Shown: positions 33,597 through 43,072, numbered from the stretch's first letter. The stretch: DNA of 64,000 nt from Streptomyces sp. ML-6 (GCF_030116705.1 NZ_JAOTIK010000001.1:7034501-7098500), one strand, 5' to 3'. The notes: generated from the sequence alone by a model not told the origin. A program made the numbers and translations.

Positions 33597-35507
33597 TCAG
33601 ACCTCGACCGTCGTACCGTCCAGGAAGGTCAGCACCACCGAGTCCGCCCCCGCCCGCACCCGCACCGCGTCGCGCAGCGCCTCCGGATGCACGGTGTCCC
33701 GGGACAGGGCGACCAGCGAGACGTGGACGCTGCGACCGCCCGGATGCGGGCGGCTGCGCAGATACGGGATCGCGGAATGCGGACCGTACGCGTTGGACTG
33801 GACGTCACGCGCCACGGCCGCCCCCTCGGCGCCACCGTCCCAGCCGTGCAGCGCGATCAGGGCGCTGCTCAGCCCGTCGGCCGTCCGGGCAAGGGCCCAG
33901 TCCGGTCCCGCCACGGCGAACGGGCTTTGCGCGTGCGCGACGGCGTGGCCGCCCTCCCGCACCACCGCCCCCTCGGGTGCCTCGACCCGGTGCACCCGGA
34001 CCTCCCACGGACCGTGCAGCACGCTCGTCGTCTCGATCCGGTACGCACGCTCGTCGCCCGGCAGCCGGGCCGCGTACCAGGAAGCGGCGACCCGGTCCGC
34101 GCAGCGCAGCGGATGGATGCGGCGGCGCCGGGACGGGGTGCCGTCCGGGGCCACCAGCGCCAGGTGCCCGTCGATCGAACGGGACACCGCGTGCGGGGCG
34201 GCCTCCGGGGCCGTCGCCGTGGAGAAGGCGAGACCCGCGTAGTGCGGATCGGCCGTCCCCTCGGCCGGGTCGGCCGCCTCGTCGTACGGCGGATTGTGGT
34301 CGCTGCCGTGGTTGACCAGCCGGACGATGCCGTCGTCGCGGGTGCCGTGCAACAGCCAGCCCGGGGCGGGCAGCGCCGTGTACTGGTCGGACTCCTCGAT
34401 GGGCAACGGGAGTTCGCGCGCCGTCCACACCGGGTGGTCCGCCGGGAGCAGCAGCCCGAGGAAGCCCTTGCTCGCCCAGTACGGCGAGGCGGGACCGGAG
34501 TACGGCTGGGTGGTCGGCAGGAACGTGTCGTACCAGCCCAGCGTCAGCAGGCCGCGCTCGTCCGGCACCCCGCGCTCCGCGAAGTGCCGCAGGGTGCCCG
34601 AGGCGAGCCGGCGGGTGAGCCCCGGCGCGAGCGGGGTGCAGTCGGCCAGCGCCCCCATCCACACCGGCGCCAGGGCGGCGAACCGGTAGGTCAGCGAACG
34701 GCCCTGGTGCACCGGGGCGCCGTCGGCGCCGAAGAAGTGCTGGTAGTCCTCCAGGAACCGGCCGAGCCGCTGCCGGTAGACCTCGGTCCTGCCCCCGTCG
34801 TCGGCACCCGCCATCCGCGACCACAGCAGCGGGTACAGGTGCATCGCCCAGCCGATGTAGTAGTCGAAGTTCCGGCCGTCGCCGTCGGTGTACCAGCCGT
34901 CACCGAGGTACCAGTCCTCGATCCGGTCCAGGTTGCTCTCGATGTCCGACCGGCTGTACGGGGCGCCGACCGAGGCGAGGAACTGCTCGGACACCACCTG
35001 GAAGAGCCGCCAGTTGTTGTCCCAGGTGCGCCCGCCGACGAATCCGGAGAACCAGTCGACGGCCCGCTCCTGCACCCGGGCGTCCAGCCGGTCCCAGATC
35101 CACGGCCGGGTCTCGTGCAGCGCCACCGCGACCGACGCCGCCTCGACCATCTGCTGCGAGCAGTCCGTCAGCCGCGGCCACGCCTCCCCGCTCGCCGGGT
35201 CCGTGCCGGCGCCCAGCCCCGCCGCGTACCGCTCGACCAGCGCCGGGTCGGCCGCCCCGCCCGCGCCCGCGATGCGGCAGGCGGCGAGCAGGAACGACCG
35301 GGCGAACCCTTCGAGACCGTCCGAGACGACCCCCGACCAGCTGCCGCGGCCGGGCAGCCGGTACTGGGCGAGGCCGGGGGTCGCGTACGGCACCAGGGCG
35401 TCCAGCAGCCGGTCGGCCGTCGCCTCCCAGTGGGCCCTGGTCCAGCCGGTGCGGGAGGACAGGAGCCGGTCGGGCGGCGGCAGGTGCAGATGCGGTGCGA
35501 CGGACAC
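33597..35507 (-). CDS. DUF2264-domain protein
   Basis: A 636-residue protein of the DUF2264 family (LPGRGSWSGVVSDGLEGFARSFLLAACRIAG; DWFSGFVGGRTWDNNWRLFQVVSEQFL; WYLGDGWYTDGDGRNFDYYIGWAMHLYPLLW; HQGRSLTYRFAALAPVWMGAL). The aromatic, alpha/alpha-barrel-like sequence resembles glycoside hydrolase/lyase folds, and family members recur in polysaccharide loci, but no reaction is established. GTG 35507 follows GAGGAG by 7 bases. No signal peptide is seen, suggesting it handles imported oligosaccharide. It is the last gene of the minus-strand degradative set. Confidence 0.87.
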   Translation of the reverse strand: MSVAPHLHLPPPDRLLSSRTGWTRAHWEATADRLLDALVPYATPGLAQYRLPGRGSWSGVVSDGLEGFARSFLLAACRIAGAGGAADPALVERYAAGLGAGTDPASGEAWPRLTDCSQQMVEAASVAVALHETRPWIWDRLDARVQERAVDWFSGFVGGRTWDNNWRLFQVVSEQFLASVGAPYSRSDIESNLDRIEDWYLGDGWYTDGDGRNFDYYIGWAMHLYPLLWSRMAGADDGGRTEVYRQRLGRFLEDYQHFFGADGAPVHQGRSLTYRFAALAPVWMGALADCTPLAPGLTRRLASGTLRHFAERGVPDERGLLTLGWYDTFLPTTQPYSGPASPYWASKGFLGLLLPADHPVWTARELPLPIEESDQYTALPAPGWLLHGTRDDGIVRLVNHGSDHNPPYDEAADPAEGTADPHYAGLAFSTATAPEAAPHAVSRSIDGHLALVAPDGTPSRRRRIHPLRCADRVAASWYAARLPGDERAYRIETTSVLHGPWEVRVHRVEAPEGAVVREGGHAVAHAQSPFAVAGPDWALARTADGLSSALIALHGWDGGAEGAAVARDVQSNAYGPHSAIPYLRSRPHPGGRSVHVSLVALSRDTVHPEALRDAVRVRAGADSVVLTFLDGTTVEV

Positions 35508-35542
35508 GGTGGTGCTCCTCGGAAGGTGGTACGGGGACGGAA

Positions 35543-37963
35543 TCAGCGGGAAAGCACGGCTCGGTGGGTGTGGCCGCGGGAGCCGCCGACGGCGACGGTG
35601 AGCACGGGCCTGCGGCCCGGGGCGACGCTCACCGAGGCGTCGGCGTCCACCACCGACCGCACGGGGAACGGCAGCTCGACGGAGAGCGTGGTGAGCGTCC
35701 GTCCGGGGTCCGCGACCGCGACGCGGACCCGCCCGCCGTGGTGCTGCACGAGCACCGAGGCCGGGCCCGAGGCGGTGATCCCGGCGGCCGTTCCGGCGCC
35801 CCAGAAGTTCACGGCGGTCAGCCCCGCCCGGCGCACCTCCACGGCCTGCGCGGTCGCGTCGTCGGCGACGATCCGCACCGGCCGGGACCGCCACCAGGCG
35901 GCGGTCGCCGCCGCCGAGGCGCCGGGCAGCAGCACATAGGAGTAGCGGGCGTCGGCGGGGGAGACGCCGTGATCGACCCACAGCGTCAGGTAGCGGCGGG
36001 TGACCGGATCGGTGCTGCCGCCGGTGTCCGCCCCGGAGTTGATGTCCCGCCAGGTGCCGGTGCGCTGTTCGCGCAGGGCGTGCAGGGAGACCGGGTCGGG
36101 GAACACATAGCCGCCCACACCCTCCACATGGGCCCACCGGGCCCCGCCGAACGCATGGCTCCAGCCCTGCTCCACGGGCTGCCGCACGCCGTCGACCAGC
36201 AGCCGGTGGCGGCCGTCGGCGCCCAGGTTGCGGTTCTCCACGACCGTCTCGACCCGGTGGCCGTCGGTCGCCGTGATGCCCGCCCCGAGCGCGATCACCG
36301 CGTTGTCCAGCAGGAACCACGACTTCCTGGTGCGCAGGCTGCTGTCCCGGTCGCCGATCACCTCCATCGCCGCCGCCACGTACCTGCCGTCCAGCACGGC
36401 ACCGCCCGCCACGGCGTTGGACGGGCGGTAGGTGGACGTGCCCGCGCCCGTGCCGAGATCGGCGCGCCGACGGGTGTCGACCGTGGTGCCGGGCAACCGG
36501 TACGGGTCGACGGTCGGCCAGAAGCCGTCGTTGTACTGCCGCAGGTCGTCGCCGTCGTACAGGTACGTCATGCCGTCGCCGGTGTACCAGCCGTGCAGGT
36601 TCTCGCCGTTGCCCGCCTCGTACGCCGAGATCCGCTTCGACGACAGCGACAGCGCACAGGCCCAGCCGGGGCGGCGGTGCACCACCCGGTCCATGTCGGC
36701 GAAGACGGAACTGCCGGTGGTACGGGGTCCGACGGGAACGGTGTCGTCGTTCAGGACGGCCTTGGCCAGGGCGAGCCGGGGCAGGGTGGCGAGGGTCTCG
36801 AAGGGGGTGGCGCGGTTGCGGACCAGCCAGCCCTTGACCAGCGCGCGCCAGCGGTCCGCGTACGCGGCGGGGGCGCCGGAGGCCAGGAGCAGGATCGCCG
36901 CGAGGGCCGCCGCGCCGTCGTGGTGGTCACCGGCGCGTTCCCGGGAGATGGCCCGGCCGCGCACGGAATCCATCATCAGCCCGTCGAAGACCACCGGGGC
37001 GAAGGTCCGCTCGACGGCCTCGTACATCACCGAGACCTTCGGATCGGTCACTGCCCACTCGGAGCCGGCCAGCAGCGCCAGCAGATGGGCCGTGCCGCTG
37101 AGCAGCACGACGCCGTACGTACCGGTGTAGGCGACCACGTCGTGCTGGACGAACGACCCGTCCTCGTAGAACCCGTCCCCCGACGCGGTGTACCGGAAGA
37201 GGCTGTTGCGGCCCGCGTCGCGCACGTCGGACAGCGCGTCGCGGGCCGAGACGAGCTTGTCGGGATCCCGTCCCAGCAGTCCGCGCAGCGCCACGACGAC
37301 CGCCTTGTCGGTGCGGTTGGCGCCGGTCTCGGCGAGCGCGGGGTAGTTGGTGCGACGGTCCGCGTCGGGGCAGAACCGGTCGACGACCGCGAGGTAGTCC
37401 GCGAGGTCGGCCGCGGGAAGCCGGTCGCGCAGGACGACGGCGCAGTCCATCAGGGCGCGCGGGGCGCCGATCTCCCAGAACCACCAGTTGCCCGTTTCGG
37501 GCCTGGTCGGGTTGTACGCGGTGTCGTGGGTGAAGCGCAGCGCCGCGACGAGGGCGTCCGCCACCTCGGCGCTGCCCGCGAGGGAGGTGCCCGCGGTGGC
37601 CCAGGCGGTCGCGAGGGTACGCAGCCGGGTGTAGCTCTGGCCGAAGTTGCCGGGGGCGGTGAGCGGTGCGAGGTCGGACCAGAGCGCGGTGCGTCCCGCG
37701 CCGCGGTCGAGGGTGTCCCACAGGCCCCGGGCCGTGGTGTCCAGGGCCTGGACGGCGGCGGTGAGGTCGGGGTCGGCGGGGTCGGGGGCGCCGCCGGTGA
37801 GCAGGGTCTCGGCCCGCTGGAGCAGGGTGTCGAAACCGACGCCCGCCGCCTCGTCGGCCGTTCCCGTCGTGCCGGGCGCGGCCAGGGCGGTGCCGGGCGC
37901 GGCCAGCAGCGCGGTGACGGTGGTGGCGCCCGCCACCAGGAGGGTTCTTCTGCCGAGGTCCAC
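35543..37963 (-). CDS. Secreted polysaccharide lyase family 8 (hyaluronate/chondroitin/xanthan lyase-like)
   Basis: An 806-residue exported lyase. A twin-arginine-type signal (LGRRTLLVAGATTVTALLAAPGTALAAP) starts it. PL8 landmarks: NWWFWEIG at 159-166, TGANRTDK with catalytic Asn near 216, and FYEDGSFVQHDVVAYTGTYG with His near 274 and Tyr near 283, the 9-residue His-Tyr spacing of characterised PL8 enzymes. PL8 enzymes break glucuronate-containing chains (hyaluronan, chondroitin, xanthan) by beta-elimination. GTG 37963 has AAGGAG 6 bases upstream. The exact polymer cannot be told from sequence. Confidence 0.92.
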   Translation of the reverse strand: MDLGRRTLLVAGATTVTALLAAPGTALAAPGTTGTADEAAGVGFDTLLQRAETLLTGGAPDPADPDLTAAVQALDTTARGLWDTLDRGAGRTALWSDLAPLTAPGNFGQSYTRLRTLATAWATAGTSLAGSAEVADALVAALRFTHDTAYNPTRPETGNWWFWEIGAPRALMDCAVVLRDRLPAADLADYLAVVDRFCPDADRRTNYPALAETGANRTDKAVVVALRGLLGRDPDKLVSARDALSDVRDAGRNSLFRYTASGDGFYEDGSFVQHDVVAYTGTYGVVLLSGTAHLLALLAGSEWAVTDPKVSVMYEAVERTFAPVVFDGLMMDSVRGRAISRERAGDHHDGAAALAAILLLASGAPAAYADRWRALVKGWLVRNRATPFETLATLPRLALAKAVLNDDTVPVGPRTTGSSVFADMDRVVHRRPGWACALSLSSKRISAYEAGNGENLHGWYTGDGMTYLYDGDDLRQYNDGFWPTVDPYRLPGTTVDTRRRADLGTGAGTSTYRPSNAVAGGAVLDGRYVAAAMEVIGDRDSSLRTRKSWFLLDNAVIALGAGITATDGHRVETVVENRNLGADGRHRLLVDGVRQPVEQGWSHAFGGARWAHVEGVGGYVFPDPVSLHALREQRTGTWRDINSGADTGGSTDPVTRRYLTLWVDHGVSPADARYSYVLLPGASAAATAAWWRSRPVRIVADDATAQAVEVRRAGLTAVNFWGAGTAAGITASGPASVLVQHHGGRVRVAVADPGRTLTTLSVELPFPVRSVVDADASVSVAPGRRPVLTVAVGGSRGHTHRAVLSR

Positions 37964-37986
37964 GGTGGACTCCTTGTCGAGAGGGT

Positions 37987-39417
37987 TCAGTCGGCCAGGG
38001 TGGACGGGTCGACGGGGGGCTTCGGGAGGTTCAGCGCGGCCAGCTCGGCCCGGCCGACGGCGTCGATCGGGAACGCCCAGGTGTGCACGAAGAAGTCCGT
38101 CAGGTCGTGGCCGGCGACCCGGCTGGAGTACGTGGCCAGGGCCCGGTAGCGCTTCTCGTTCTCCGTGTAGTGGGACTGCGGGTGCTCCTCGCGGACCAGC
38201 CGGTGCAGCCGGGGCCAGAAGTCCTCGCCGAAGGCCAGCTCCAGCTGGCGCAGCGGGACGAGCTTCTCGTACGCGCCGAAGGACTTCTCGTACGTCAGCC
38301 CCGGGGTGCCGAACTTCTGCCGGGCGGACCGGAAGTGGTCGAGGCCCGTCTTCGGGTCGACGGTGAGGAGGTTGGACGGCTGCCCGAGGGTGCGCTGCGC
38401 GGCCAGCGAGTAGATGTTGACCGTGACCTCGGTCAGGCCGCCGGGCTTGTAGGCGAACTGCTGATGCAGGTGGCCGAGTTCGTGGTACAGGCCCCAGCCG
38501 CGGGTCCGCAGCCCCTCCACGGTCGTGGCCCGGTCCAGATAGGCCCGCGGGAAGCCGTTGTAGCCGTGCGTGGCGTAGGCGCCCACACCGCTGGGCACCT
38601 TGCTGACCTCGGTGAAGTGGTACGGGCCCGCCTTGCGCCGGTGCACCGGCCTCGAACCGTCCAGGCCGCTGATCCGGGCGTGCGAATCGATGATCGTCTC
38701 GACCAGTTCGAGCAGCGCCGCGTGGTCCTGGTCCCGGTACAGCAGCGCGCCCTCGCGGGTGAGCGTCATGATCGTGTGCGGCGCGTGGAGCTCCACGTAC
38801 GGCGACCCGGTGAGCGTGTCCAACTGCCGCTGGTAGTCCGCCTCCGAGGTGCGGCCCAGGGTGAAGACCGGCATGGGCGCGGCACCGGAGCGGAACAGCA
38901 CGCCCGCCTTCTCGCCGTTCCCCGTCAGGGTGAGGTTGACCGGGCCGCCGTGCGGGTCCGTCACCGTGTTCGCGCCCGCGGTGAGCGGATAGGCGCGGGG
39001 CTCGGTGATCTCGCCGTAGTAGTCCCAGGCACCGATCCAGAGGGTGGGCAGCAGACCGTCGTACGCCTGGACCGTGAGGGAGAGGGGCGTGCCGCCGGGG
39101 ACGTACAGGCCGGTGGGCTGGAACTCCGAGCCGCGCAGGGCCTGTCCGAGCCGCAGCCGTTCGGCCTCGGCGGCCGGCCGGGCGGTCACGGTCAGCCCGA
39201 CCGGGCGCGCTCCCCGGCGTCCGGCGGTGGTGCCGGCCTCGGCGGCCCGGGCCGTCCCGGCGCCGAGCGCGAGCGCCGCGCCCGCTCCGGCCACCGCGGT
39301 GAGAACGGAACGGCGGCCGACGGGGGAGGAGGCGGCGGAGGACGTGGCGGAGGGCGGGACGGAAGACGCGAGGGAAGGCGTGGCGGAGGAGCCGGCGGAT
39401 TCGGGGGACATGCGCAT
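37987..39417 (-). CDS. Secreted M60-family (enhancin/mucinase-like) metallopeptidase
   Basis: A 476-residue exported peptidase. GRRSVLTAVAGAGAALALGAGTARA is a twin-arginine-type signal. The M60 domain has WGLYHELGHLHQQ with the zinc motif HELGH at about 312-316 and the beta-rich region GLYVPGGTPLSLTVQAYDGLLPTLWIGAW. M60 enzymes cut glycoproteins, including mucins, often recognising glycans. ATG 39417 follows GGGAGAG by 6 bases; an ATG two codons later (39411) is possible. It is the first gene of the minus-strand set, downstream of a LacI-type operator, with 23 bp to the PL8 gene. Confidence 0.9.
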   Translation of the reverse strand: MRMSPESAGSSATPSLASSVPPSATSSAASSPVGRRSVLTAVAGAGAALALGAGTARAAEAGTTAGRRGARPVGLTVTARPAAEAERLRLGQALRGSEFQPTGLYVPGGTPLSLTVQAYDGLLPTLWIGAWDYYGEITEPRAYPLTAGANTVTDPHGGPVNLTLTGNGEKAGVLFRSGAAPMPVFTLGRTSEADYQRQLDTLTGSPYVELHAPHTIMTLTREGALLYRDQDHAALLELVETIIDSHARISGLDGSRPVHRRKAGPYHFTEVSKVPSGVGAYATHGYNGFPRAYLDRATTVEGLRTRGWGLYHELGHLHQQFAYKPGGLTEVTVNIYSLAAQRTLGQPSNLLTVDPKTGLDHFRSARQKFGTPGLTYEKSFGAYEKLVPLRQLELAFGEDFWPRLHRLVREEHPQSHYTENEKRYRALATYSSRVAGHDLTDFFVHTWAFPIDAVGRAELAALNLPKPPVDPSTLAD

Positions 39418-39486
39418 GCGGAACTCTCCCTGCGAACGAGTGAGGGGCAGAAGGCGTGCGGAACGAGTGCTGCTCGGCGCCAGCAT

Positions 39487-39496
39487 GTAAGCGGTT
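39487..39496. promoter_or_regulatory. LacI-type operator (GTAAGCGGTT) upstream of M60/PL8/DUF2264 genes
   Basis: GTAAGCGGTT, followed by GCTATGGA, lies about 70 bp upstream of the M60 start. The same ten bases occur inverted inside the importer promoter at 41993-42002 and in variant form at 41816. The site fits the AANCGNTT core of LacI-family operators, and the LacI gene is adjacent. Confidence 0.68.
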
Positions 39497-39573
39497 GCTA
39501 TGGAGAGGCAAGAGGAGGTGGGGAGTTACTGTTATTTTCTATGGCCGACTGCGGACAGGCGGGAAGTAACCGG

Positions 39574-40668
39574 TCACATTCCAGTGGAGCGGGCGGAACG
39601 CGGCGCGACGGAATCGCGTACCACGATGTGGGTGCCGAGTCGCAGCGCGCCCGTGGTGGGCTCGCGCCAGTCGTCCTCGTCCCCGCCGGTCACGGCGAGC
39701 CGCACCGCCTGGCGGCCCATCTCCTCCAGCGGCACATGGACGGTGGTGAGGCGCGGCCGCAGCTCCTGGGCCACCGGAATGTCGTCGTACCCCACCAGGG
39801 ACACGTCCTTCGGGATCCGCACCCCGGCCTCCTCCAGCGCCTGCGCCGCACCCGCCGCCACCATGTCGTTGGCGGCGAACACCGCGGTGAAGTCCGGACC
39901 GTTCCGCAGCAGTTCGGTCATCCGCCGGTGGCCGAAGCCGCGGCTGAAGGCACCGGGGTGCACCAGGTCCGGATCGGGCGCGATCCCGCGCAGCTCCAGG
40001 GCCCGCCGGTGGCCGGCCAGCCGGTCGCGGGTGGTGGAGAGCTTCGGCGGGCCGCCGAGGTAGAGGATCCGCTCGTGCCCCTGCATCAGCAGGTGGTCGG
40101 TGATGGCGAAGGCGCCGCCCTCGTTGTCGTACTCGACCGCGACGGTCGGGGCCTGCTCGCCCAGCGGCGGCCTGCCGCACAGCACCAGTTTCGATCCGCC
40201 CGCGTCCAGTTCGCGGGCCCGGCGGGCCAGTTCGGTGGTGTAGCCGCGGTCCGCGATGGAGCCGCCGACCACGACCACGGCGTCCGCCCTGCGCTCGTGC
40301 ATCAGGTCGATGAAGGCCAGCTCGCGCTGCGGATCGCCCTGGGTGCAGCAGACCAGGCAGAGCCGTCCGCCCAGCGCCGCCTCCCGCTCCACGCCGCGCG
40401 CGATGTACGCGTAGAACGGGTCGACGACCTCGTTGACGATGATGCCGACGGTGCGGTTGGAGACCCCGGCCAGCGCGCGGGCGTGGGCGTTGACCACGTA
40501 GCCGAGCTCGCGCATCGCGGTCTCGACCCGCTCCCGGGTCGCCTCCGCGACCGGGTAGTTGCGGTTCAGCACACGGGAGACCGTGGCCGTCGACACGCCC
40601 GCGCGCCGCGCGACGTCGGTGACCGTCGCACGCCGTTGTCCGTCCGCGGCTGTGCTCTGCCGGCGCAT
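39574..40668 (-). CDS. LacI-family transcriptional regulator of the glycan locus
   Basis: A 364-residue repressor: N-terminal LacI helix-turn-helix (ATVTDVARRAGVSTATVSRVLNRNYPVAEATRERVETAMRELGY), hinge, and a periplasmic-binding-protein-like sugar domain (VGIIVNEVVDPFYAYIARGVEREA..VFAANDMVAAGAAQALEEAGVRIPKDVSLVGYDDIPVAQELRPRLTTVHVP). ATG 40668 is chosen because it follows GGGGGTGAG. An upstream ATG (40734) overlaps the dehydrogenase stop, but the intervening codons have unusually AT-rich third positions. It probably represses both flanking arms through the GTAAGCGGTT sites, with a sugar as inducer. Confidence 0.93.
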   Translation of the reverse strand: MRRQSTAADGQRRATVTDVARRAGVSTATVSRVLNRNYPVAEATRERVETAMRELGYVVNAHARALAGVSNRTVGIIVNEVVDPFYAYIARGVEREAALGGRLCLVCCTQGDPQRELAFIDLMHERRADAVVVVGGSIADRGYTTELARRARELDAGGSKLVLCGRPPLGEQAPTVAVEYDNEGGAFAITDHLLMQGHERILYLGGPPKLSTTRDRLAGHRRALELRGIAPDPDLVHPGAFSRGFGHRRMTELLRNGPDFTAVFAANDMVAAGAAQALEEAGVRIPKDVSLVGYDDIPVAQELRPRLTTVHVPLEEMGRQAVRLAVTGGDEDDWREPTTGALRLGTHIVVRDSVAPRSARSTGM

Positions 40669-40730
40669 CCGGCTCACCCCCTGGAGGCTGTTGTGTGACG
40701 TCGAGCCTAGAGCCTGCGGGGGGACGGGAC

Positions 40731-41801
40731 TCATGCGATCCTCTCCAGGTCGGCCCGGTGCACCGGGTGTTCCAGCGCCGCGCCCCGCGCGTACCTGGCC
40801 AGTTCGTCGACGGCCAGCGCCCCGAGCCGCCCCACCTCGTTGCCCTGGGCGCCCGCCAGATGCGGGGTGAGGAAGACGTTGGGCAGGTCCCACAGCGGGT
40901 GGCCGGGGGGCAGCGGTTCGGGGTGGGTCACGTCCAGCACCGCGTCCAGCCGCCCGCTGACCAGGTGTCCGGTCAGCGCCTCGGTGTCCACCAGCGGCCC
41001 GCGCGCGGTGTTGACGAGCAGGGTGCCCGGCCGCATCAGGGCGATCCGGCGGGCGTCGATGATCCCGCGCGTCTCGGGTGTGTCGGGGGCGTGGACGGTC
41101 ACCACGTCGCTGGTCGCGACCAGGGTGTCCAGATCGGTCGGGGTGACGCCGAGCAACTCCGCCTCGGCGGCGTCGACATAGGGGTCGTGGAGCAGCACCT
41201 CCGCGTCCAGGACCCGCAGCAGTTCGATGACCCGGCGGCCGATCCGGGAGGCCCCGACGACGCCGACGGTCAGCCCGTGGGTGCCGAGCCAGTGCTGGCG
41301 GTCGAGGTCGGCGTGGGTGCGGTGGGTGCGCCGGGTGCGGAAGAGGCCGGCCAGCGGGAACACCCGCTTCGCGCCCATGATGATCGCCGCCAGGGTGAAC
41401 TCGGCGACCGGTACGGCATTGGCGGCGGCGGCCGAGGAGACGACCAGCCCGCGGTCGAACGCGACCGGGGACAGGAAGGTCTTCACCGTGCCGGCCGCGT
41501 GGATCACGGCCCGCAGCGCGGGTGCCCGGTCCAGCAGTCCGGCATCGACGGGCGGGCAACCCCAGCCGGTGAGCAGGACCTCGGCGCGGCTCAGCGCCGC
41601 CGCGGCCTCCGGGGAGTCGAACTCGCTGATCGGGGACGGGGTGAGAAGGTCGGCGGTTTCCTCGAGACGAGCCCGCACGGGTGGCGGAAAGACGTCGTCG
41701 AGCAGGCCGGGACTCATGGCCAGGACCGTGCGCGGTCGTCGCGGGGACGCTGCCGCAGCAGCGCTACCGGAATGAGCCGGTGCCTCTTCGGTGGTTCGCA
41801 C
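40731..41801 (-). CDS. D-isomer-specific 2-hydroxyacid dehydrogenase
   Basis: A 356-residue NAD(P)-dependent dehydrogenase. The Rossmann core reads GLTVGVVGASRIGRRVIELLRVLDAEVLLHDPY; the family signatures LMRPGTLLVNTARGPLVD and LPNVFLTPHLAGAQGNEVGR give the catalytic Arg and His (Glu is in the TH.EPL segment). The gene lies upstream of LacI with 62 bp between and diverges from the importer operon. It may process a hydroxyacid or uronate-derived product of the imported sugar. GTG 41801 behind GGAGG is taken as the start. Confidence 0.92.
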   Translation of the reverse strand: MRTTEEAPAHSGSAAAAASPRRPRTVLAMSPGLLDDVFPPPVRARLEETADLLTPSPISEFDSPEAAAALSRAEVLLTGWGCPPVDAGLLDRAPALRAVIHAAGTVKTFLSPVAFDRGLVVSSAAAANAVPVAEFTLAAIIMGAKRVFPLAGLFRTRRTHRTHADLDRQHWLGTHGLTVGVVGASRIGRRVIELLRVLDAEVLLHDPYVDAAEAELLGVTPTDLDTLVATSDVVTVHAPDTPETRGIIDARRIALMRPGTLLVNTARGPLVDTEALTGHLVSGRLDAVLDVTHPEPLPPGHPLWDLPNVFLTPHLAGAQGNEVGRLGALAVDELARYARGAALEHPVHRADLERIA

Positions 41802-41815
41802 CCTGCCTCCGGACA

Positions 41816-41833
41816 GTAATCGCGTTCTATGGA
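41816..41833. promoter_or_regulatory. Variant LacI-type site upstream of dehydrogenase
   Basis: GTAATCGCGTTCTATGGA aligns without gaps to GTAAGCGGTTGCTATGGA at 39487-39504 with 14 of 18 identical bases. It lies 15 bp upstream of the GTG start, so it could repress the dehydrogenase-lacI transcript (autoregulation). The shared CTATGGA, read on the minus strand, may also be part of a -10 region. Confidence 0.5.
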
Positions 41834-41978
41834 ATGACCGGCACGCTAAGGAGAGCGATGGCCGACCGTCAAGCTCCAGCGTGCCTCAACTGTCCGTTTC
41901 GCTCGCATATTTATGGACTGGTGATGTCGGATTTGGTCCTCGGGAGCGGTTCGGATCGACAGTGTTCGCCCTGATCCC

Positions 41979-42008
41979 TTGACGCTTGGGTTAACCGCTT
42001 ACTAACTT
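41979..42008 (+). promoter_or_regulatory. Importer operon promoter with embedded LacI-type operator
   Basis: A -35 TTGACG (41979-41984) and -10 TAACTT (42003-42008) are separated by 18 bp. The operator AACCGCTTAC (41993-42002), the inverted form of the 39487 site, fills the end of the spacer and abuts the -10, an ideal repression position. The permease ATG is 50 bp downstream. Confidence 0.72.
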
Positions 42009-42058
42009 GCGGCCCCAGAAGGCCCACCACGCGCCACCCAGCCGAACAGGACGCACCA

Positions 42059-43072
42059 ATGGCTGAAACAGCACCCCCGTTGCCGCGGGAGAAACGGCGA
42101 CGGAAGGCTGAAAACACCTCTCCGCCCGCTGCCCCGGCCGCCGCCGCGCAACACCGGCTCACGCTCCGCCAGCGGCTCAAGCGGGACCGGGTGATGTTGC
42201 TGCTCACCCTGCCCGGTCTGCTGTACTTCGTCGTCTTCCACTACGTCCCGCTGCTCGGGTACGTCGTGGCGTTCCAGGACTACCAGCCGTACCTCGGCTA
42301 CATGCACAGCGTCTGGGTGGGGTTCGCCAACTTCTCCGCCGCGTTCAGCGAGCCGGCCTTCTGGTCCGCGACGTTCAACACCCTGGAGATCGCCCTCGTC
42401 CAGCTGGTGTTCTTCTTCCCGATCCCGATCGCGCTGGCCCTGCTGCTCAACAGCATCGCCAGCGACCGCATCAGGCGCTTCGTGCAGAGCGTCGTCTACC
42501 TGCCGCACTTCATCGGCTGGGTCATCATCGTCTCGATCTTCCAGCAGATCCTGGGCGGCGCGGGACTCCTGCCCGACGTCCTCGGCGGCCTGGGGCTGCC
42601 GCGCTACGACATGATGAGCGACCCCGACGCCTTCCCCTGGCTGGTGACCCTCCAGGTGGCCTGGAAGGACGCCGGCTGGGGCACGATCATCATCCTCGCC
42701 GCGCTGCTCAACATCGACAAACAGCAGTACGAGGCCGCCGCGATCGACGGCGCCGGACCGCGACGACGGCTGTGGCACGTGACGCTGCCGGGCATCGCCC
42801 CCGTCCTCATCCTGTTGCTGATCCTCAACCTCGGGCAGATCCTCTCCGTCGGCTTCGAGCAGATCCTGCTCCAGCGCGACGCGGTCGGCCCGGACGCCGG
42901 TGAAGTCCTCGACACCTACGTCTACTACCACGGCATCAAGGACAACGACTGGGGCGTCGCCGCCGCCGTCGGCCTCGTCAAGGCGGTCATCGGCACCGCA
43001 CTCGTCCTGGGCGCGAACAAGTTCGCCCACCGGCTCGGCCACGAAGGGGTGTACCGCGGTGCTGACCGCTGA
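42059..43072 (+). CDS. Sugar ABC transporter permease (LplB type)
   Basis: A 337-residue inner-membrane permease with six predicted helices after a charged N-terminus (MLLLTLPGLLYFVVFHYVPLLGYVVAFQDY; LFFFPIPIALALLL). The ATPase-coupling EAA loop reads YEAAAIDGAGPRRRLWHVTLPGIAP. Sequence is closest to LplB/YteP permeases of complex oligosaccharide importers, which pair with large lipoprotein binding proteins and borrow a shared MsiK-type ATPase; no ATPase gene is present here. It is the first gene of the LacI-controlled operon. Confidence 0.95.
   Translation: MAETAPPLPREKRRRKAENTSPPAAPAAAAQHRLTLRQRLKRDRVMLLLTLPGLLYFVVFHYVPLLGYVVAFQDYQPYLGYMHSVWVGFANFSAAFSEPAFWSATFNTLEIALVQLVFFFPIPIALALLLNSIASDRIRRFVQSVVYLPHFIGWVIIVSIFQQILGGAGLLPDVLGGLGLPRYDMMSDPDAFPWLVTLQVAWKDAGWGTIIILAALLNIDKQQYEAAAIDGAGPRRRLWHVTLPGIAPVLILLLILNLGQILSVGFEQILLQRDAVGPDAGEVLDTYVYYHGIKDNDWGVAAAVGLVKAVIGTALVLGANKFAHRLGHEGVYRGADR

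Noticed and set aside
35543..39511. A single 1322-codon frame joining the M60 and PL8 regions
   Set aside because: The first part is a shadow of the M60 gene in another frame; the real PL8 protein starts at GTG 37963 with a ribosome site and signal peptide.
40668..40734. Longer LacI start at ATG 40734 overlapping the dehydrogenase stop
   Set aside because: The overlap and an apparent ribosome site are tempting, but the 22 extra codons have AT-rich third positions and the helix-turn-helix normally begins close to the N-terminus.
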